Part shown: one piece after another, positions 25,018-36,388 of the stretch
How positions within the stretch are numbered: the first letter of the stretch is position 1
Layout of the letters: every line of letters begins with the position of its first letter
Assembly: GCF_900108455.1 (NCBI RefSeq)
Contig: NZ_FNWS01000006.1
Span: forward strand, 1 to 64,000
Length of the DNA: 64,000 bases
Reading direction: 5' to 3'
Source of the DNA: Fructobacillus pseudoficulneus
Lineage (GTDB): Bacteria > Bacillota > Bacilli > Lactobacillales > Lactobacillaceae
Made by a program: the position numbers and the translations under genes
The notes under the pieces: generated by a model
The model's database searches: none
Seen by the model: the letters and a program-made list of their open reading frames with translations, nothing else
Told to the model about the DNA's origin: nothing

Positions 25018-25096
25018 TCGGTCAAGGAAATATACAAAACAACTTTATCTTGTATAAGAAATAGCCATATTTTGCTAGTTCACGATTATCTAACGA

Positions 25097-26416
25097 TTAT
25101 TTTTTACGATTAAGCCACCAGAAAATTGGCAAACCAAGTAAAATAATGATAACCGAAATTAGCACACCATGCAAATCATTTAGCAATTCGGAAATTTCAA
25201 CATACAAAGATCCAAGGATGGCGATCACCGGAATAACCGGGTAAAGCGGCATTGAGAAGGTCCGCTTTTCCCCCTTTGGATCACGACGACGCAAAATGAA
25301 AGCACCAATAAATACCAGGATATAAAATAGGAAGGTCACGAAAATCGCATAATCAGATAACTGATCCGGATCCGTCAACAGCATCATCACGTAGGCGATA
25401 ACGACCATAAACCAAATAGCATTGTTTGGCGTCTTTGCGCGATGATGAATCTTGGCAAAGCTCTTAGCAAAGATAAAGTCACCCTTTTTGGCCATAACGT
25501 ACAAAATCCGCGGAAACGAGACAACTTTACCATTCAGAGTTCCAATTAAGGAAATCAAAATGGCAACTGACAAGACGCGGCCACCCCAGTAGCCAAAGGC
25601 ATTCGTTGCCATCTTCAGGGTTGTATTTTCACCAAGGTTCACAATTTCGTTGGCCGTTAATGAACGATAAGCCCCATATGAAATTCCCATATAGGCAACA
25701 ATCACAATCAAAATTCCAGTAATAATGGCCTTTGGCAAAACCTTTTGTGGGTTTTTAATTTCACCAGAGATGTTGGCCAAAGTAACCCAACCATCATAGG
25801 CAAACAACGTTGCCAAAACGGCGACACCAAAGCCACCCATGCTACCATGAGACATCACTGTCACTGTTTGTCCTAGTGCATCATGCTTACCAAAGAACAA
25901 GCCAAAAATAATCAAGGCCACAATTGGCAACATCTTAATCGTCGTCGTGATCACTTGAAAACCGGCCGAAAAATGATTAGGAATTGAATTGACCAAGCCC
26001 ACAAAGGCTAAGGCTGCCATTCCTGCTGGCAATGACCATGAGCTACCAAGGCCAAATAAGGCAACAAAGAGAACACCAAAGTAAGCTGAGATGGCCCCCA
26101 TCATTGCTGGGCCATAAAAGATTACTTGCATCCAACCGGCCAAATAGCCGACCGTCTTTCCATACAAATGAGTTAAATAGGAATAAATTCCACCGGTTTC
26201 AGCCATTTGTGAACCAACTTCAGCAACCGTCATCCCGGCCGTTAAGGTTAAGATTCCACCGGCCAACCAAGCCCAGAGGGCGGTATTGGTGTCACCTGCA
26301 GTTTGCAAGACGGATCCTTGCTTAAAGAAAATTCCGGAACCAATAATTGTTCCAATTACGAGCGATAATGATGACCAAAGGCCAAAGCCTCTGTTCAACT
26401 TGTCTTCTTCTGCCAT
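25097..26416 (-). CDS. APC-family amino-acid permease
   Basis: A 439-residue integral membrane transporter with 12 predicted helices. The first contains the amino-acid permease signature GTIIGSGIFFKQGSVL (unwound helix 1), followed by GDTNTALWAWLAGGILTL and the LAT-like AEVGSQMAETGGIYSYL. It resembles the SteT/YkbA serine-threonine exchanger group. The substrate cannot be fixed. The ATG at 26416 was chosen for its GTGGAGGGCCATC ribosome site; upstream in-frame codons are in AT-rich promoter sequence. It is a single gene; a terminator for it was not seen. Confidence 0.9.
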   Translation of the reverse strand: MAEEDKLNRGFGLWSSLSLVIGTIIGSGIFFKQGSVLQTAGDTNTALWAWLAGGILTLTAGMTVAEVGSQMAETGGIYSYLTHLYGKTVGYLAGWMQVIFYGPAMMGAISAYFGVLFVALFGLGSSWSLPAGMAALAFVGLVNSIPNHFSAGFQVITTTIKMLPIVALIIFGLFFGKHDALGQTVTVMSHGSMGGFGVAVLATLFAYDGWVTLANISGEIKNPQKVLPKAIITGILIVIVAYMGISYGAYRSLTANEIVNLGENTTLKMATNAFGYWGGRVLSVAILISLIGTLNGKVVSFPRILYVMAKKGDFIFAKSFAKIHHRAKTPNNAIWFMVVIAYVMMLLTDPDQLSDYAIFVTFLFYILVFIGAFILRRRDPKGEKRTFSMPLYPVIPVIAILGSLYVEISELLNDLHGVLISVIIILLGLPIFWWLNRKK

Positions 26417-26621
26417 GATGGCCCTCCACTTTCTATAACAATTGACGTTAACTATCTTAACATATATTCGGACATAGCTGGTATATTTTCTCATAATTAC
26501 TTTTAAAAATAACCATATACGAACAATATTATTTTTATAAAAACAATCGTTAATCTTTTTACCTTTTAAAAATTAAAAGATACCCAAGAATTTTATCGAA
26601 AAAACGATTGGAAGGCAAGAA

Positions 26622-26655
26622 AAAACGGGTCAGATAAATCATCTGACTCGCTTTA
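26622..26655 (-). terminator. Terminator of the PTS EIIC gene
   Basis: Minus-strand stem GTCAGAT / ATCTGAC with 5-nt loop, followed by CCGTTTTTTC. Confidence 0.85.
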
Positions 26656-26666
26656 ACGATTAATGC

Positions 26667-27821
26667 TTAAAGTTCTTGCTTCAAGTCTGTTGGTTGATAC
26701 CACTTCAACAAGTTAGCAAAGACATATTGTGCAATCAAGGCTGCAATCACCGGAATCACTGCCCATGCAATAATTCCAACCACCGGCGTGATGTAGTGGC
26801 TGATGATTGAGCTAGGAATAGCTGAGTCTTTGATCATTGATTGCAATGGTGAAACCATCCCAATGTAACCAAAACCAGCGGTCGTTGATGTTCCTTGAAT
26901 GTCAAAGAGCGCAACTGAAATACTTGAAAGAGCAGCAGCAAACATAAATGAAAGCAACATCACCGGCTTCTTAAAGATTGAAGGCATCATTCCCTTCATC
27001 GCACCCAAGAAGATGGCAATCGTAGTTCCCTTTTTGTTCACTTTCCATGAGTTAATCACCAAGACAAGCGTTGTCGCAACAACACCCATGGCAGCTGCAC
27101 CAGCAGCCATTCCGTGTAGGTTAATTGCCAAGGCAATTCCAACGGTTGAAATTGGCGTGATAATAATCACGGCAAAGGCCATCGCAATCAAAATTGCCAT
27201 TGGCATTGGGGCTAATTTGGTAAACGATTCAACCATATCCCCAATCCATGAAGTGATGTGGGCAACATATGGTGCCATTTCCTTACCAAGCAAACCAACA
27301 CCACCAGCCACAACGATTGGTGACAAGATAATTGCCACGGAACCAAAGCCACCAAGGTAACGATCAATCAGCCACAAGGCAACGACGGCAATCCCGGCCA
27401 CCAACATTGCGTTGATAACATCACCGGCCCCGTTAGCAACATACAAACGGGTTGGTGCAAGCAAGGCTTTACCAGTTAATGGATGAACACTGCCGGCCTT
27501 AGCCATTGTCCATTGAATTGAATTTGAAGCAGCCAAAGTTGCCAAGGCAACAATTCCGGTATCCAAAGGCTTCATTTTGAAGTTCATAGCCACTGCCATT
27601 CCAATCAAAAACGGTACCATTGAAGTAAATAGTGTCAAAATCGCGGCAAAGTCAGCACCAAGGTCGGTCTTACCCATTCCCGAGAACTGAATCACATATT
27701 TCATAACGGCAGCCGGAAGGACACCAATCAAAATTCCTTGGGCTGAACCCGAAAGCACCTTGAAAAAGAAGTCCTTAACGCCGAGTGACTGCTGACCAGA
27801 GAACTGTTCTGTCGTAGTCAT
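26667..27821 (-). CDS. Orphan PTS EIIC-type membrane permease
   Basis: A 384-residue, very hydrophobic protein with about 9-10 membrane helices. It resembles the PTS_EIIC_2 family (sugar phosphotransferase transport subunit without attached IIA/IIB domains). Visible features are the opening FFFKVLSGSAQGILIGVLPAAV, SNSIQWTMAKAGS, TPISTVGIALAINLHGMAAGAAAMG and the long Gly/Ala-rich helices. No EIIA, EIIB or regulator gene is nearby, so its phosphorylation partner would be encoded elsewhere or it works without one. It is a single gene with promoter (TGGTATAAT, 27872-27877), leader hairpin and terminator. The sugar is unknown. Confidence 0.85.
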   Translation of the reverse strand: MTTTEQFSGQQSLGVKDFFFKVLSGSAQGILIGVLPAAVMKYVIQFSGMGKTDLGADFAAILTLFTSMVPFLIGMAVAMNFKMKPLDTGIVALATLAASNSIQWTMAKAGSVHPLTGKALLAPTRLYVANGAGDVINAMLVAGIAVVALWLIDRYLGGFGSVAIILSPIVVAGGVGLLGKEMAPYVAHITSWIGDMVESFTKLAPMPMAILIAMAFAVIIITPISTVGIALAINLHGMAAGAAAMGVVATTLVLVINSWKVNKKGTTIAIFLGAMKGMMPSIFKKPVMLLSFMFAAALSSISVALFDIQGTSTTAGFGYIGMVSPLQSMIKDSAIPSSIISHYITPVVGIIAWAVIPVIAALIAQYVFANLLKWYQPTDLKQEL

Positions 27822-27835
27822 ATTTTTTCCTCCAT

Positions 27836-27852
27836 CTTCACTTCTTGTGAAG
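27836..27852 (-). repeat. Small hairpin just before the EIIC ribosome site
   Basis: CTTCAC-N5-GTGAAG, directly before the GGAGG of the EIIC gene and downstream of an extended -10 TGGTATAAT at 27872-27880. It could affect ribosome access. Upstream, 27880-28023 is AT-rich and shows no gene. Confidence 0.4.
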
Positions 27853-28028
27853 TATTATTTTTAACGTATTAATTATACCAGATTTTTTAAGAAATATAAA
27901 TTTTTTCAGATATTCACCCGACTTTTTTTGATTATTTTGCACTTTTATCTAGTTAATTTATAATCGTTTTAATAAAATTAAAAAAATGACATTTTTGCCT
28001 GACTTTGCCCTCATAAGTGACAACAAAA

Positions 28029-28053
28029 AAGCAATTGTCCGTGAACAATTGCT
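28029..28053 (-). terminator. Terminator of the frameshifted D-LDH gene
   Basis: Minus-strand stem AGCAATTGT / ACAATTGCT with a 6-nt loop, then TTTTTT. Confidence 0.9.
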
Positions 28054-28062
28054 AACAAACTT

Positions 28063-29071
<1,009 letters not shown>

Positions 29072-29204
29072 TTAGTAAATTTACAATAAAAGTATTTTAC
29101 GCTCTCCTGCTAAAAAGGTCAACTAAGTTGTCTAATTATAACAAGATAATTCATCGACTAAAAACCGCCTATTGGACTGTGAAGCTAATGGTTGTTCAAT
29201 TAAA

Positions 29205-29241
29205 AATAAAAGAGCTAGGAATAATCATTCCTAGCTCTTTC
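29205..29241 (-). terminator. Terminator of ldhD
   Basis: Perfect stem AGAGCTAGGAAT / ATTCCTAGCTCT with a 4-nt loop, then TTTATTTTTA on the minus strand. Confidence 0.9.
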
Positions 29242-29248
29242 AAATCAA

Positions 29249-30289
<1,041 letters not shown>

Positions 30290-30310
30290 TCATCAAAATA
30301 TGTGATGATT

Positions 30311-30922
30311 TTACTTATTTTTCAAAGTTATTGGCTTTTCGCCGGCTTTTTCCATGATTCCGTCAATCAAACCGTATTTCAGCGTTTCTTCAGCCGACAT
30401 CCAGAAATCACGCTCCGTATCATGCGCAATTTCATCTAGGCTCTTGCCTGAACCATCAGCCAAGATCTTGTTTAACTTGTTACGAGTCTTAGTCAATTGG
30501 TCAGCAATAATGGCCATATCTGTTTGTTGGGTACCGCCGGCAGCACCACCCATTGGTTGGTGAATCAAGTATTCCGCATTTGGCAACATGAAACGGTGAC
30601 CCTTTTCACCAGATGCGGCAATGATGGTTCCCATCGAGGCAGCCAGTCCCATAACAATGGTCGTGACCGGTGCCTTGATGAAGTTCATCGTATCGGTAAT
30701 TGACAAACCGGCCGTCACAGAACCACCCGGTGAGTTAATATACATAGAAATTTCTTTTTCAGGATCTTGAGCTTCCAAAAATAGCAATTGTGCAACAATT
30801 GAAGTTGCCATGCTATCCTCGACCTCTCCTTGGACCAAAATAATTCGGTCCTTTAGCAAACGTGAGGGCAAGTCATAAGATTCACGTCCGTTTGCAGTTT
30901 GTTCAATTACTCCTGGCCACAT
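30311..30922 (-). CDS. clpP: ATP-dependent Clp protease proteolytic subunit
   Basis: A 203-residue ClpP serine protease subunit of the ClpCP/ClpXP/ClpEP complexes. The catalytic Ser is in [14 protein letters not shown] (near 98), His in [11 protein letters not shown] (near 123) and Asp in the [11 protein letters not shown] segment (near 172). The N-terminal MWPGVIEQT is a little unusual, but the ribosome site AAGGAG fits this start. It has its own promoter; no CtsR operator pair was seen upstream. Confidence 0.97.
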   Translation of the reverse strand: MWPGVIEQTANGRESYDLPSRLLKDRIILVQGEVEDSMATSIVAQLLFLEAQDPEKEISMYINSPGGSVTAGLSITDTMNFIKAPVTTIVMGLAASMGTIIAASGEKGHRFMLPNAEYLIHQPMGGAAGGTQQTDMAIIADQLTKTRNKLNKILADGSGKSLDEIAHDTERDFWMSAEETLKYGLIDGIMEKAGEKPITLKNK

Positions 30923-30956
30923 AGCAGTACTCCTTTATTTCTCTTCTTAGAACAAC

Positions 30957-30985
30957 ATTGTAACGCATTTTTCAAACAACGCCAA
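30957..30985 (-). promoter_or_regulatory. Promoter of clpP
   Basis: -35 TTGGCG at 30980-30985, 17-bp spacer, -10 TACAAT at 30957-30962, in the gap between clpP and whiA. Confidence 0.6.
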
Positions 30986-31008
30986 AGTCTTCGCCTACTT
31001 TAACAACA

Positions 31009-31953
31009 TTAAATATCATCCAGATTAAAGTCTTCTTGTTCTTCAATCATTTTGGCTAACTTAGCCAGCTTACGCATCCGGTGATTAGCACCCGACTTGG
31101 AAATCTCTAAGACATCCCCAATTTCCGCCAGCGACCCATCCGGGTGTTCCAGTCTCGCTCGAGCAAAGTCGGCCAGCTTTGGTGGTAAATCATCCAAGTC
31201 ACCAATCTTACCTTGAATGGTTAGGATTGCCTGAACCTGGCTATTCGCCGCTACGGCGGTCCGCTGCAAATTCGCCATATCAGCGTTATTGACGCGGTTC
31301 ACCGAATTTCTCGTATCCCGAGCAATCCGAATATCGGCAAAGTGGAGCATCGTTTCGACTGCCCCAATCAGTTTCAAAAAATCAACAATTTTTTCGGCCC
31401 GCTTCATGTAAACAATGTAGCCCGAATGGCGGTCAGCAACTTTGACCGGCAAGTCAAAGCCCGTGATCAGGGTCACCAACTGCTCGGCTAAAGCCTCATG
31501 ACTAGTATAGATTTCCAAATGATAATTGGCTTTTTCAGGTGAATTGACCGAACCGGCAGCCAGAAAGGCACCGCGTAAGAAGGCCTGTTTCTTTTCTTCG
31601 TTATTCAGTAACCAAGCGGGTACCTCTTGGTCAATTCCGAGCGGGTCGACTCCTAGGTCTTCCAAGATATCCGCGACCTGATTTTGCAAAACCACAATCA
31701 GGGTTTTCCGCTCCGTCAGGGCGACCCGTTTGTTAACTTGAACGTCGACCGGCACCGCTGGATAAAGCTGCTTAATCAAAGTATAAATACGCCGGGCAAT
31801 GGCGGGGTTTTCCGTTTGGACCCGAACCTCTTGGCTCATCCCCCAAGTGGAAACACCGTTCATCTGCAGCAGTGCTGCCAATTCTGACTTGGCGGCATCA
31901 TTTGAGACAATTCGACCGGTTAATTCTTTTTTCACTTCTGCCGCGTAAGACAT
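31009..31953 (-). CDS. whiA: DNA-binding protein WhiA
   Basis: A 314-residue WhiA. The N-terminal LAGLIDADG-like domain ([40 protein letters not shown]) is joined to a C-terminal helix-turn-helix (about 225-310: [35 protein letters not shown]). In Firmicutes it binds DNA and influences chromosome segregation and division. Its start abuts the yvcK stop. rapZ, the usual third member of this set, is not present on either side. Confidence 0.94.
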   Translation of the reverse strand: MSYAAEVKKELTGRIVSNDAAKSELAALLQMNGVSTWGMSQEVRVQTENPAIARRIYTLIKQLYPAVPVDVQVNKRVALTERKTLIVVLQNQVADILEDLGVDPLGIDQEVPAWLLNNEEKKQAFLRGAFLAAGSVNSPEKANYHLEIYTSHEALAEQLVTLITGFDLPVKVADRHSGYIVYMKRAEKIVDFLKLIGAVETMLHFADIRIARDTRNSVNRVNNADMANLQRTAVAANSQVQAILTIQGKIGDLDDLPPKLADFARARLEHPDGSLAEIGDVLEISKSGANHRMRKLAKLAKMIEEQEDFNLDDI

Positions 31954-32919
31954 TTACTCCTCCACTAAGGATAATAGAACATCGGTCACCTTTTGACCAT
32001 CATGGAAGGCACCAGCATCACGTAGGGCTAAGAAGTCGCCAGAGATGCCCTTGGCCCCCTCTTGTTCGATAGCCTCTGGGTCTTGGATTACCTGCTTTGA
32101 AATTTCACCCCATTTTTGATAATCAACAAAGTCTGCCGGCACTTCTTGATCATTAGTTAAGACGTAGTCAACTAACTGTGCTTGCAGGTGCTTGTTCAAA
32201 ACTTGCAAATGTTGGGCATCGGTATAGGCATCCGTCTCACCCTTTTGGGTCATGATGTTGGCAATGTAAACCTGCTTGGCTTTGGTCTTTTGTAAGGCTT
32301 CGCGGATTCCAGGGACAACAATGTTTGGCAAAATTGAGGTAAACAATGATCCCGGCCCATAAACAATTAAATCAGCCGATAAAATGGCCTCAATTGCTTC
32401 TGGACTTGCTTGAATATCTTGATTGCCTTCATTATCAACCACCCAAACGTGATCAAGCGCCTGATGGGCAGCCGTAATCGAGGCCTCCCCCTTTAACTCT
32501 TCGCCATGCTTCGTTTCAGCATGCAAAATCAATGGTTGCTTAGCAACCGGGTAGACATGTCCCTTGATTTTTAGATAACGGGCTAACTTTGCAATTGCCT
32601 GAGAAATATCGCCCGTCATCTCAGTTAGGGCAGCAATTAGCAAATTTCCAACCGCATGCTTGGCCAAAAAGTCGTCATCAGTTTTAAAGCGATATTGGAA
32701 TAAATCCAAAATATCTTGGTCTCCTTCAGACATCGCCACTAAAATATTGCGAATATCCCCAGGTGGAATAATGTTGACATAATCACGGAGAAGCCCTGAC
32801 GATCCACCATCATCGGCAACCGTCACAATCGCTGTTAGATCAACGTTTTGTTGAACGAGCGGCTTGATGATTACTGGTAGACCCGAACCCCCACCAATCA
32901 TCACAATTTTTGCAGTCAT
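31954..32919 (-). CDS. yvcK: YvcK/CofD-like gluconeogenesis factor
   Basis: A 321-residue protein with the 2-phospho-L-lactate transferase-like fold. It begins KIVMIGGGSGLPVIIKPL and VADDGGSSGLLRDYVNIIPPGDIRNIL, and continues with VYGPGSLFTSILPN. In B. subtilis YvcK binds UDP-GlcNAc and is needed on gluconeogenic carbon sources and for cell-wall homeostasis. It forms a two-gene unit with whiA. The upstream gene radC is on the same strand about 96 bp away. Confidence 0.93.
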   Translation of the reverse strand: MTAKIVMIGGGSGLPVIIKPLVQQNVDLTAIVTVADDGGSSGLLRDYVNIIPPGDIRNILVAMSEGDQDILDLFQYRFKTDDDFLAKHAVGNLLIAALTEMTGDISQAIAKLARYLKIKGHVYPVAKQPLILHAETKHGEELKGEASITAAHQALDHVWVVDNEGNQDIQASPEAIEAILSADLIVYGPGSLFTSILPNIVVPGIREALQKTKAKQVYIANIMTQKGETDAYTDAQHLQVLNKHLQAQLVDYVLTNDQEVPADFVDYQKWGEISKQVIQDPEAIEQEGAKGISGDFLALRDAGAFHDGQKVTDVLLSLVEE

Positions 32920-33015
32920 TTCGCGGTTCTCTCCCTTGTTTATACTGCTACTATTTTACCATTTTTCCTAAATATGCGGTGTTAGAAAGCAAGGATAATT
33001 CCAAACTGAAAGTTC

Positions 33016-33630
33016 TTATTCATCTAGGAGGTGTTCCCATAATTGTCCCTTTTCCTGCATCGACCAATAACCGTCTTTGCTAACAATAAAGGCATCCAAC
33101 AGCGGTAAATTGAGTTCTTGGCCAACATCGTAAAGGCGCTTCGTAAAGCGCTTATCTTGAACCGAGGGCCGTAAATTACCGGAAGGATGATTATGGGCAA
33201 TAATAATGGCGTAGGCGTTTGCCTTTAACGCCCGTTGAAAGATTTCTCGTGGCGAGGCAGATACCTCAGTCAGCGTGCCAACAAAAACCACTTCCCAACC
33301 AATCACATCCAACTGCGTGTTTAAGAGCGCTAAAAAGAGCTGTTCTTGTTTGAGGTCCCCCAGTTTTTCCTGGGCAAAAGCCCCGACCAAGCTCGAGTGC
33401 CTGGCCGACAGTAACACCGGCCGACTTTCTTTGGCTAATTGAAAGCCCATCCCGATTGCTATCAGTAAGGCCCGGTTCATTTGCGGGTTTTCCGCAATAA
33501 AGTCCGTCCGCGTATCCTCATCCATTTCCAAAAAATGATAATTTTCCGGAAAATACAGTGAAAAAATCTCTGTATTCTTTTTAGCATCTTGTTCCAAGAT
33601 TTGATAGAAATCAAAAACCTGTTTTTTCAT
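33016..33630 (-). CDS. radC: RadC/JAB-domain DNA repair-associated protein
   Basis: A 204-residue RadC-type protein. The JAB metalloprotease-like domain (about 85-204) carries the full signature AHNHPSGNLRPSVQDKRFTKRL with the paired His and Asp ligands. A helical N-terminal part of about 80 residues lacks an obvious helix-hairpin-helix. Despite the name, a role in recombination repair is not proven for the family. The ATG at 33630 follows GAGGTGATAAAG; a GTG 9 bases upstream is inside the ribosome site. It lies between the MFS exporter and yvcK. Confidence 0.88.
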   Translation of the reverse strand: MKKQVFDFYQILEQDAKKNTEIFSLYFPENYHFLEMDEDTRTDFIAENPQMNRALLIAIGMGFQLAKESRPVLLSARHSSLVGAFAQEKLGDLKQEQLFLALLNTQLDVIGWEVVFVGTLTEVSASPREIFQRALKANAYAIIIAHNHPSGNLRPSVQDKRFTKRLYDVGQELNLPLLDAFIVSKDGYWSMQEKGQLWEHLLDE

Positions 33631-33689
33631 CTTTATCACCTCTACAGTGTTTAGACGAAAAAACAGGTTATCAATTTCATTAAACTTTT

Positions 33690-35081
33690 TTAGACTGTTT
33701 GCTCAGCTCGGACCTTTTTCATGACCGAAATCGATAACCAAATGGCCAAGGCAATCATGATGACGTCCAAGCGATAAGTCCATTGGATTCCAGCCAAAGT
33801 GTTTGCTGACAGGTCACCTGCCCCCTTTTGGAAGACAGAGACGATCGATGCAGCCAAGGCAATTCCAACGGCTGCCGAATAGTTATTCACCGCCGCAAAG
33901 ATTGAATTACCGGCACTATGGAAGTTGTGGTCCAAATGTGAAATGGCATTGGTCATGTTATTTCCAAACCAGAAACCACCACCAAGTTGACTCAGGGTAA
34001 AGCCAATCGTCATTGACCAGACGTTAAATGGCAGCAAAACCATCCAGACCATTCCGGCACCAATCAATGTCAAACCAATCATATTTGGAATTCGAGCACC
34101 ATAGCGATCATAGAGGTTACCAGAGATAATTGACATAAAGGCATAGCCAACGGCTCCTGGGAAGAGTGACAAACCAGCCACACTTGAGTTTTGCTTCAAG
34201 ATTAATTGTAGTCCCATTGGAATGGCATAGTTAAAAGTCAAATTGACGATTTGAATCAAAATGGCCGCAAAGACCGCCTGACGAAACATTGGCAGCGTGA
34301 ACATCTTTGGTGAAAGCAAAGGATCTGCTTCCTTGCGGGCATATAGGTAATAGCCCCCAATCCCGGCAATCATTGCCACCAAGGCAACCAAACTGGCCGG
34401 ATTCAACAGGCCATGGCTTGAAAGCCGGTCAATTGTGATCAAGCCACCAATAAAGAAGCAAGATAGCAAGAGCCAACCAACAAAGTCAAAGTGAGCCTTA
34501 CCGACCTCATCAATTTGCTGGATGGTAAACCAACCTAAAATCAAGGCGAACAATTGGATTGGCAAAACTACCCAAAAAATCATGTGCCAACCATAAAAGG
34601 CAGTCAAGAAACCACCAAATGCGGGCCCTAAGGCTGGCGAGAAAGAAACAATCAAAGAAGCTAAGCCAATCATCGTTCCCCGTCGGTTATCAGGTACCTG
34701 CTCGAAAACAACATTGTTCATCAATGGCAGGCCAACCCCCGCACCAACACCCTGAAGCAACCGACCAAACAGCACCACATAAAACTGACTGGAAGTCGCA
34801 TCGATGGAAATTCCAATCAAAGAAATTACGCCGGCCACCATAAACTGTGACCGATTGCTAAAGCGCTTCTTTAACCAAGGAGACATGATGATAATCATCG
34901 ACGTCAGCAAAATCACCCCAGAAGTGAGCCACTGAACCGTTTCCCCGTCCACGTGTAGTTCTTCCATTAGGTCGGGGAAGGAAACGTTCAAAGCAGTTTC
35001 CAGCATAATATCGGTAAAGCCTAAAAGAGCAATCGCTAAGATACTAAAAATTAGCCGAGGGCTTAGGACTTTTTCTTGCAT
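33690..35081 (-). CDS. MFS drug exporter, DHA2 (14-helix) family
   Basis: A 463-residue transporter with about 14 membrane helices, of the EmrB/QacA proton-drug antiporter type. Motif C is seen as GLASLIVSFSPALGPAFGGFL and motif A-like as GRLLQGVGAGVGLPLM. The signature in helix 1, usually LDxTIVNVALP, is here LETALNVSFP. The exported compound is unknown. It begins inside the 3' end of folC (19-bp overlap), so the two are cotranscribed. Confidence 0.88.
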   Translation of the reverse strand: MQEKVLSPRLIFSILAIALLGFTDIMLETALNVSFPDLMEELHVDGETVQWLTSGVILLTSMIIIMSPWLKKRFSNRSQFMVAGVISLIGISIDATSSQFYVVLFGRLLQGVGAGVGLPLMNNVVFEQVPDNRRGTMIGLASLIVSFSPALGPAFGGFLTAFYGWHMIFWVVLPIQLFALILGWFTIQQIDEVGKAHFDFVGWLLLSCFFIGGLITIDRLSSHGLLNPASLVALVAMIAGIGGYYLYARKEADPLLSPKMFTLPMFRQAVFAAILIQIVNLTFNYAIPMGLQLILKQNSSVAGLSLFPGAVGYAFMSIISGNLYDRYGARIPNMIGLTLIGAGMVWMVLLPFNVWSMTIGFTLSQLGGGFWFGNNMTNAISHLDHNFHSAGNSIFAAVNNYSAAVGIALAASIVSVFQKGAGDLSANTLAGIQWTYRLDVIMIALAIWLSISVMKKVRAEQTV

Positions 35082-36277
35082 AATTTTCTCCTTACATCAC
35101 TGATAAAGTACAGCGAACCAGTTACCACAACGCTTCGTTGCTTTTGCTCAGCCAAAGCTTTTTCCAATGATTCATACCAATCAACTTGCTGACCCATCTC
35201 CTCAACGACTTCAGCCTGTGTCAGCCCCGGACGGCCAGTCAAACCAGCAAAAGGAACAAAGACCAGCCGAATGTCTTTATCCGCCGCTAATTCCCAAAAG
35301 GCCTGATCAACATTTTTATCGGCCAAAGCAGCGATGATCACCGTGACCGGCCCCTTGATTTCCTGTTGAATCGTTTGGTGCAAGGCATGTAGGCCAGCTT
35401 GGTTATGCGCCCCGTCCAAATACAACCCGGGTTGTACTTCTTCAAATCGCCCTGGTAAAAAGGCCTTTTTCAAACCTGAAGCAATCGTACTGTCTGCCAG
35501 TTCGGGGTTAAAAGCCCGCAAAGCCGCAACTGCTGTTGCCGTATTTTCCGCCTGAAAAGACCCATGCATGCCCGATTGGAATTCACCAACTACACCAACT
35601 TGAACAGGACTACGCTGTTGATTAGCCTGGTCGACAATCACGGACTGAGCACCGGCCGGCAGGTTAGGCCCCAAAATGGTGATGGTCCCTTCTTTAATAA
35701 TGCCGGCCTTTTGAGCAGCAATCTCTTCCACGGTATTGCCAAGCATGGCCTGGTGGTCCAAGGCAACCGTGGTAATCACGGCCACCTTCGTCGTGGTTAA
35801 GACATTGGTAGAATCATAACGGCCACCAATGCCCACCTCGATCACGGCCAGGTCCAAATTTGCTTCAACGAAATAAACCAACATGATGGCAGTCACCATT
35901 TCAAATTCGGTTGGCTGTAATCGCTGTGCGGAATCACTTTCAACCTGATCAATGGCGGTTTGAACCCGATTGGCATAATGAACCAGGTCAATTGGTTCAA
36001 TCAGCTGGCCATTAATCTGAAAGCGCTCGCGAAAGTCAACGATGAAGGGTGAAGTAAAACTACCCACCCGATACCCAGCTTCTTTGGCAACCGCACTTAC
36101 CATTGTCGCCACCGAGCCCTTACCGTTGGTGCCGGTAATGTGGATGGCCGGGGGCATTTGCTCTTCTGGATGATTTAAGGCTGACAACAGTGCCTGCATC
36201 CGTTCAAAACTATCTTTTTTGCCAGCTTTCGGCCGACTATGAATGGCTGCAACCGCCTCGTCTAAACTCTTAAACAT
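35063..36277 (-). CDS. folC: Folylpolyglutamate synthase / dihydrofolate synthase
   Basis: A 404-residue Mur-ligase-fold enzyme that adds glutamate to folates. The ATP-binding GTNGKGSVATM lies near residue 48, the folate loop SFTSPFIVDFRERFQING follows, VIEVGIGGRYDSTN is near 145, and the late LDGAHNQAGLHAL near 290. The ATG at 36277 follows GGGAGAAAAG; a TTG 12 bases upstream overlaps the ribosome site. It is the first gene of a unit with the MFS exporter, driven by a promoter that overlaps the cshA terminator. Confidence 0.94.
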   Translation of the reverse strand: MFKSLDEAVAAIHSRPKAGKKDSFERMQALLSALNHPEEQMPPAIHITGTNGKGSVATMVSAVAKEAGYRVGSFTSPFIVDFRERFQINGQLIEPIDLVHYANRVQTAIDQVESDSAQRLQPTEFEMVTAIMLVYFVEANLDLAVIEVGIGGRYDSTNVLTTTKVAVITTVALDHQAMLGNTVEEIAAQKAGIIKEGTITILGPNLPAGAQSVIVDQANQQRSPVQVGVVGEFQSGMHGSFQAENTATAVAALRAFNPELADSTIASGLKKAFLPGRFEEVQPGLYLDGAHNQAGLHALHQTIQQEIKGPVTVIIAALADKNVDQAFWELAADKDIRLVFVPFAGLTGRPGLTQAEVVEEMGQQVDWYESLEKALAEQKQRSVVVTGSLYFISDVRRKLCKKKS

Positions 36278-36305
36278 CTTTTCTCCCAATTAATTCAGTA
36301 CATTC

Positions 36306-36343
36306 ATTATAAAACAGAAAAACCGTCTGACAACAGACGGTTT
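36306..36343 (-). promoter_or_regulatory. folC promoter overlapping the cshA terminator
   Basis: -35 TTGTCA at 36328-36333, 16-bp spacer, -10 TATAAT at 36306-36311. The -35 lies in the loop of the upstream terminator hairpin (AACCGTCTG / CAGACGGTT, 36321-36342, then TTTTTC), so one sequence serves both jobs. Confidence 0.65.
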
Positions 36344-36388
36344 CACTATTTTTTTATTAAAATTCAAGCGACCAAACAGTCGAACTGA

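Noticed and set aside
26899-27360. 153-residue open frame opposite the PTS EIIC gene
   Set aside because: It is antisense to a clear membrane protein, has a hydrophobic biased composition mirrored from the real gene, and lacks a ribosome site.
30923-31008. CtsR operator expected upstream of clpP
   Set aside because: The heptad repeat pair typical of CtsR (GGTCAAA type) was not found in this gap.
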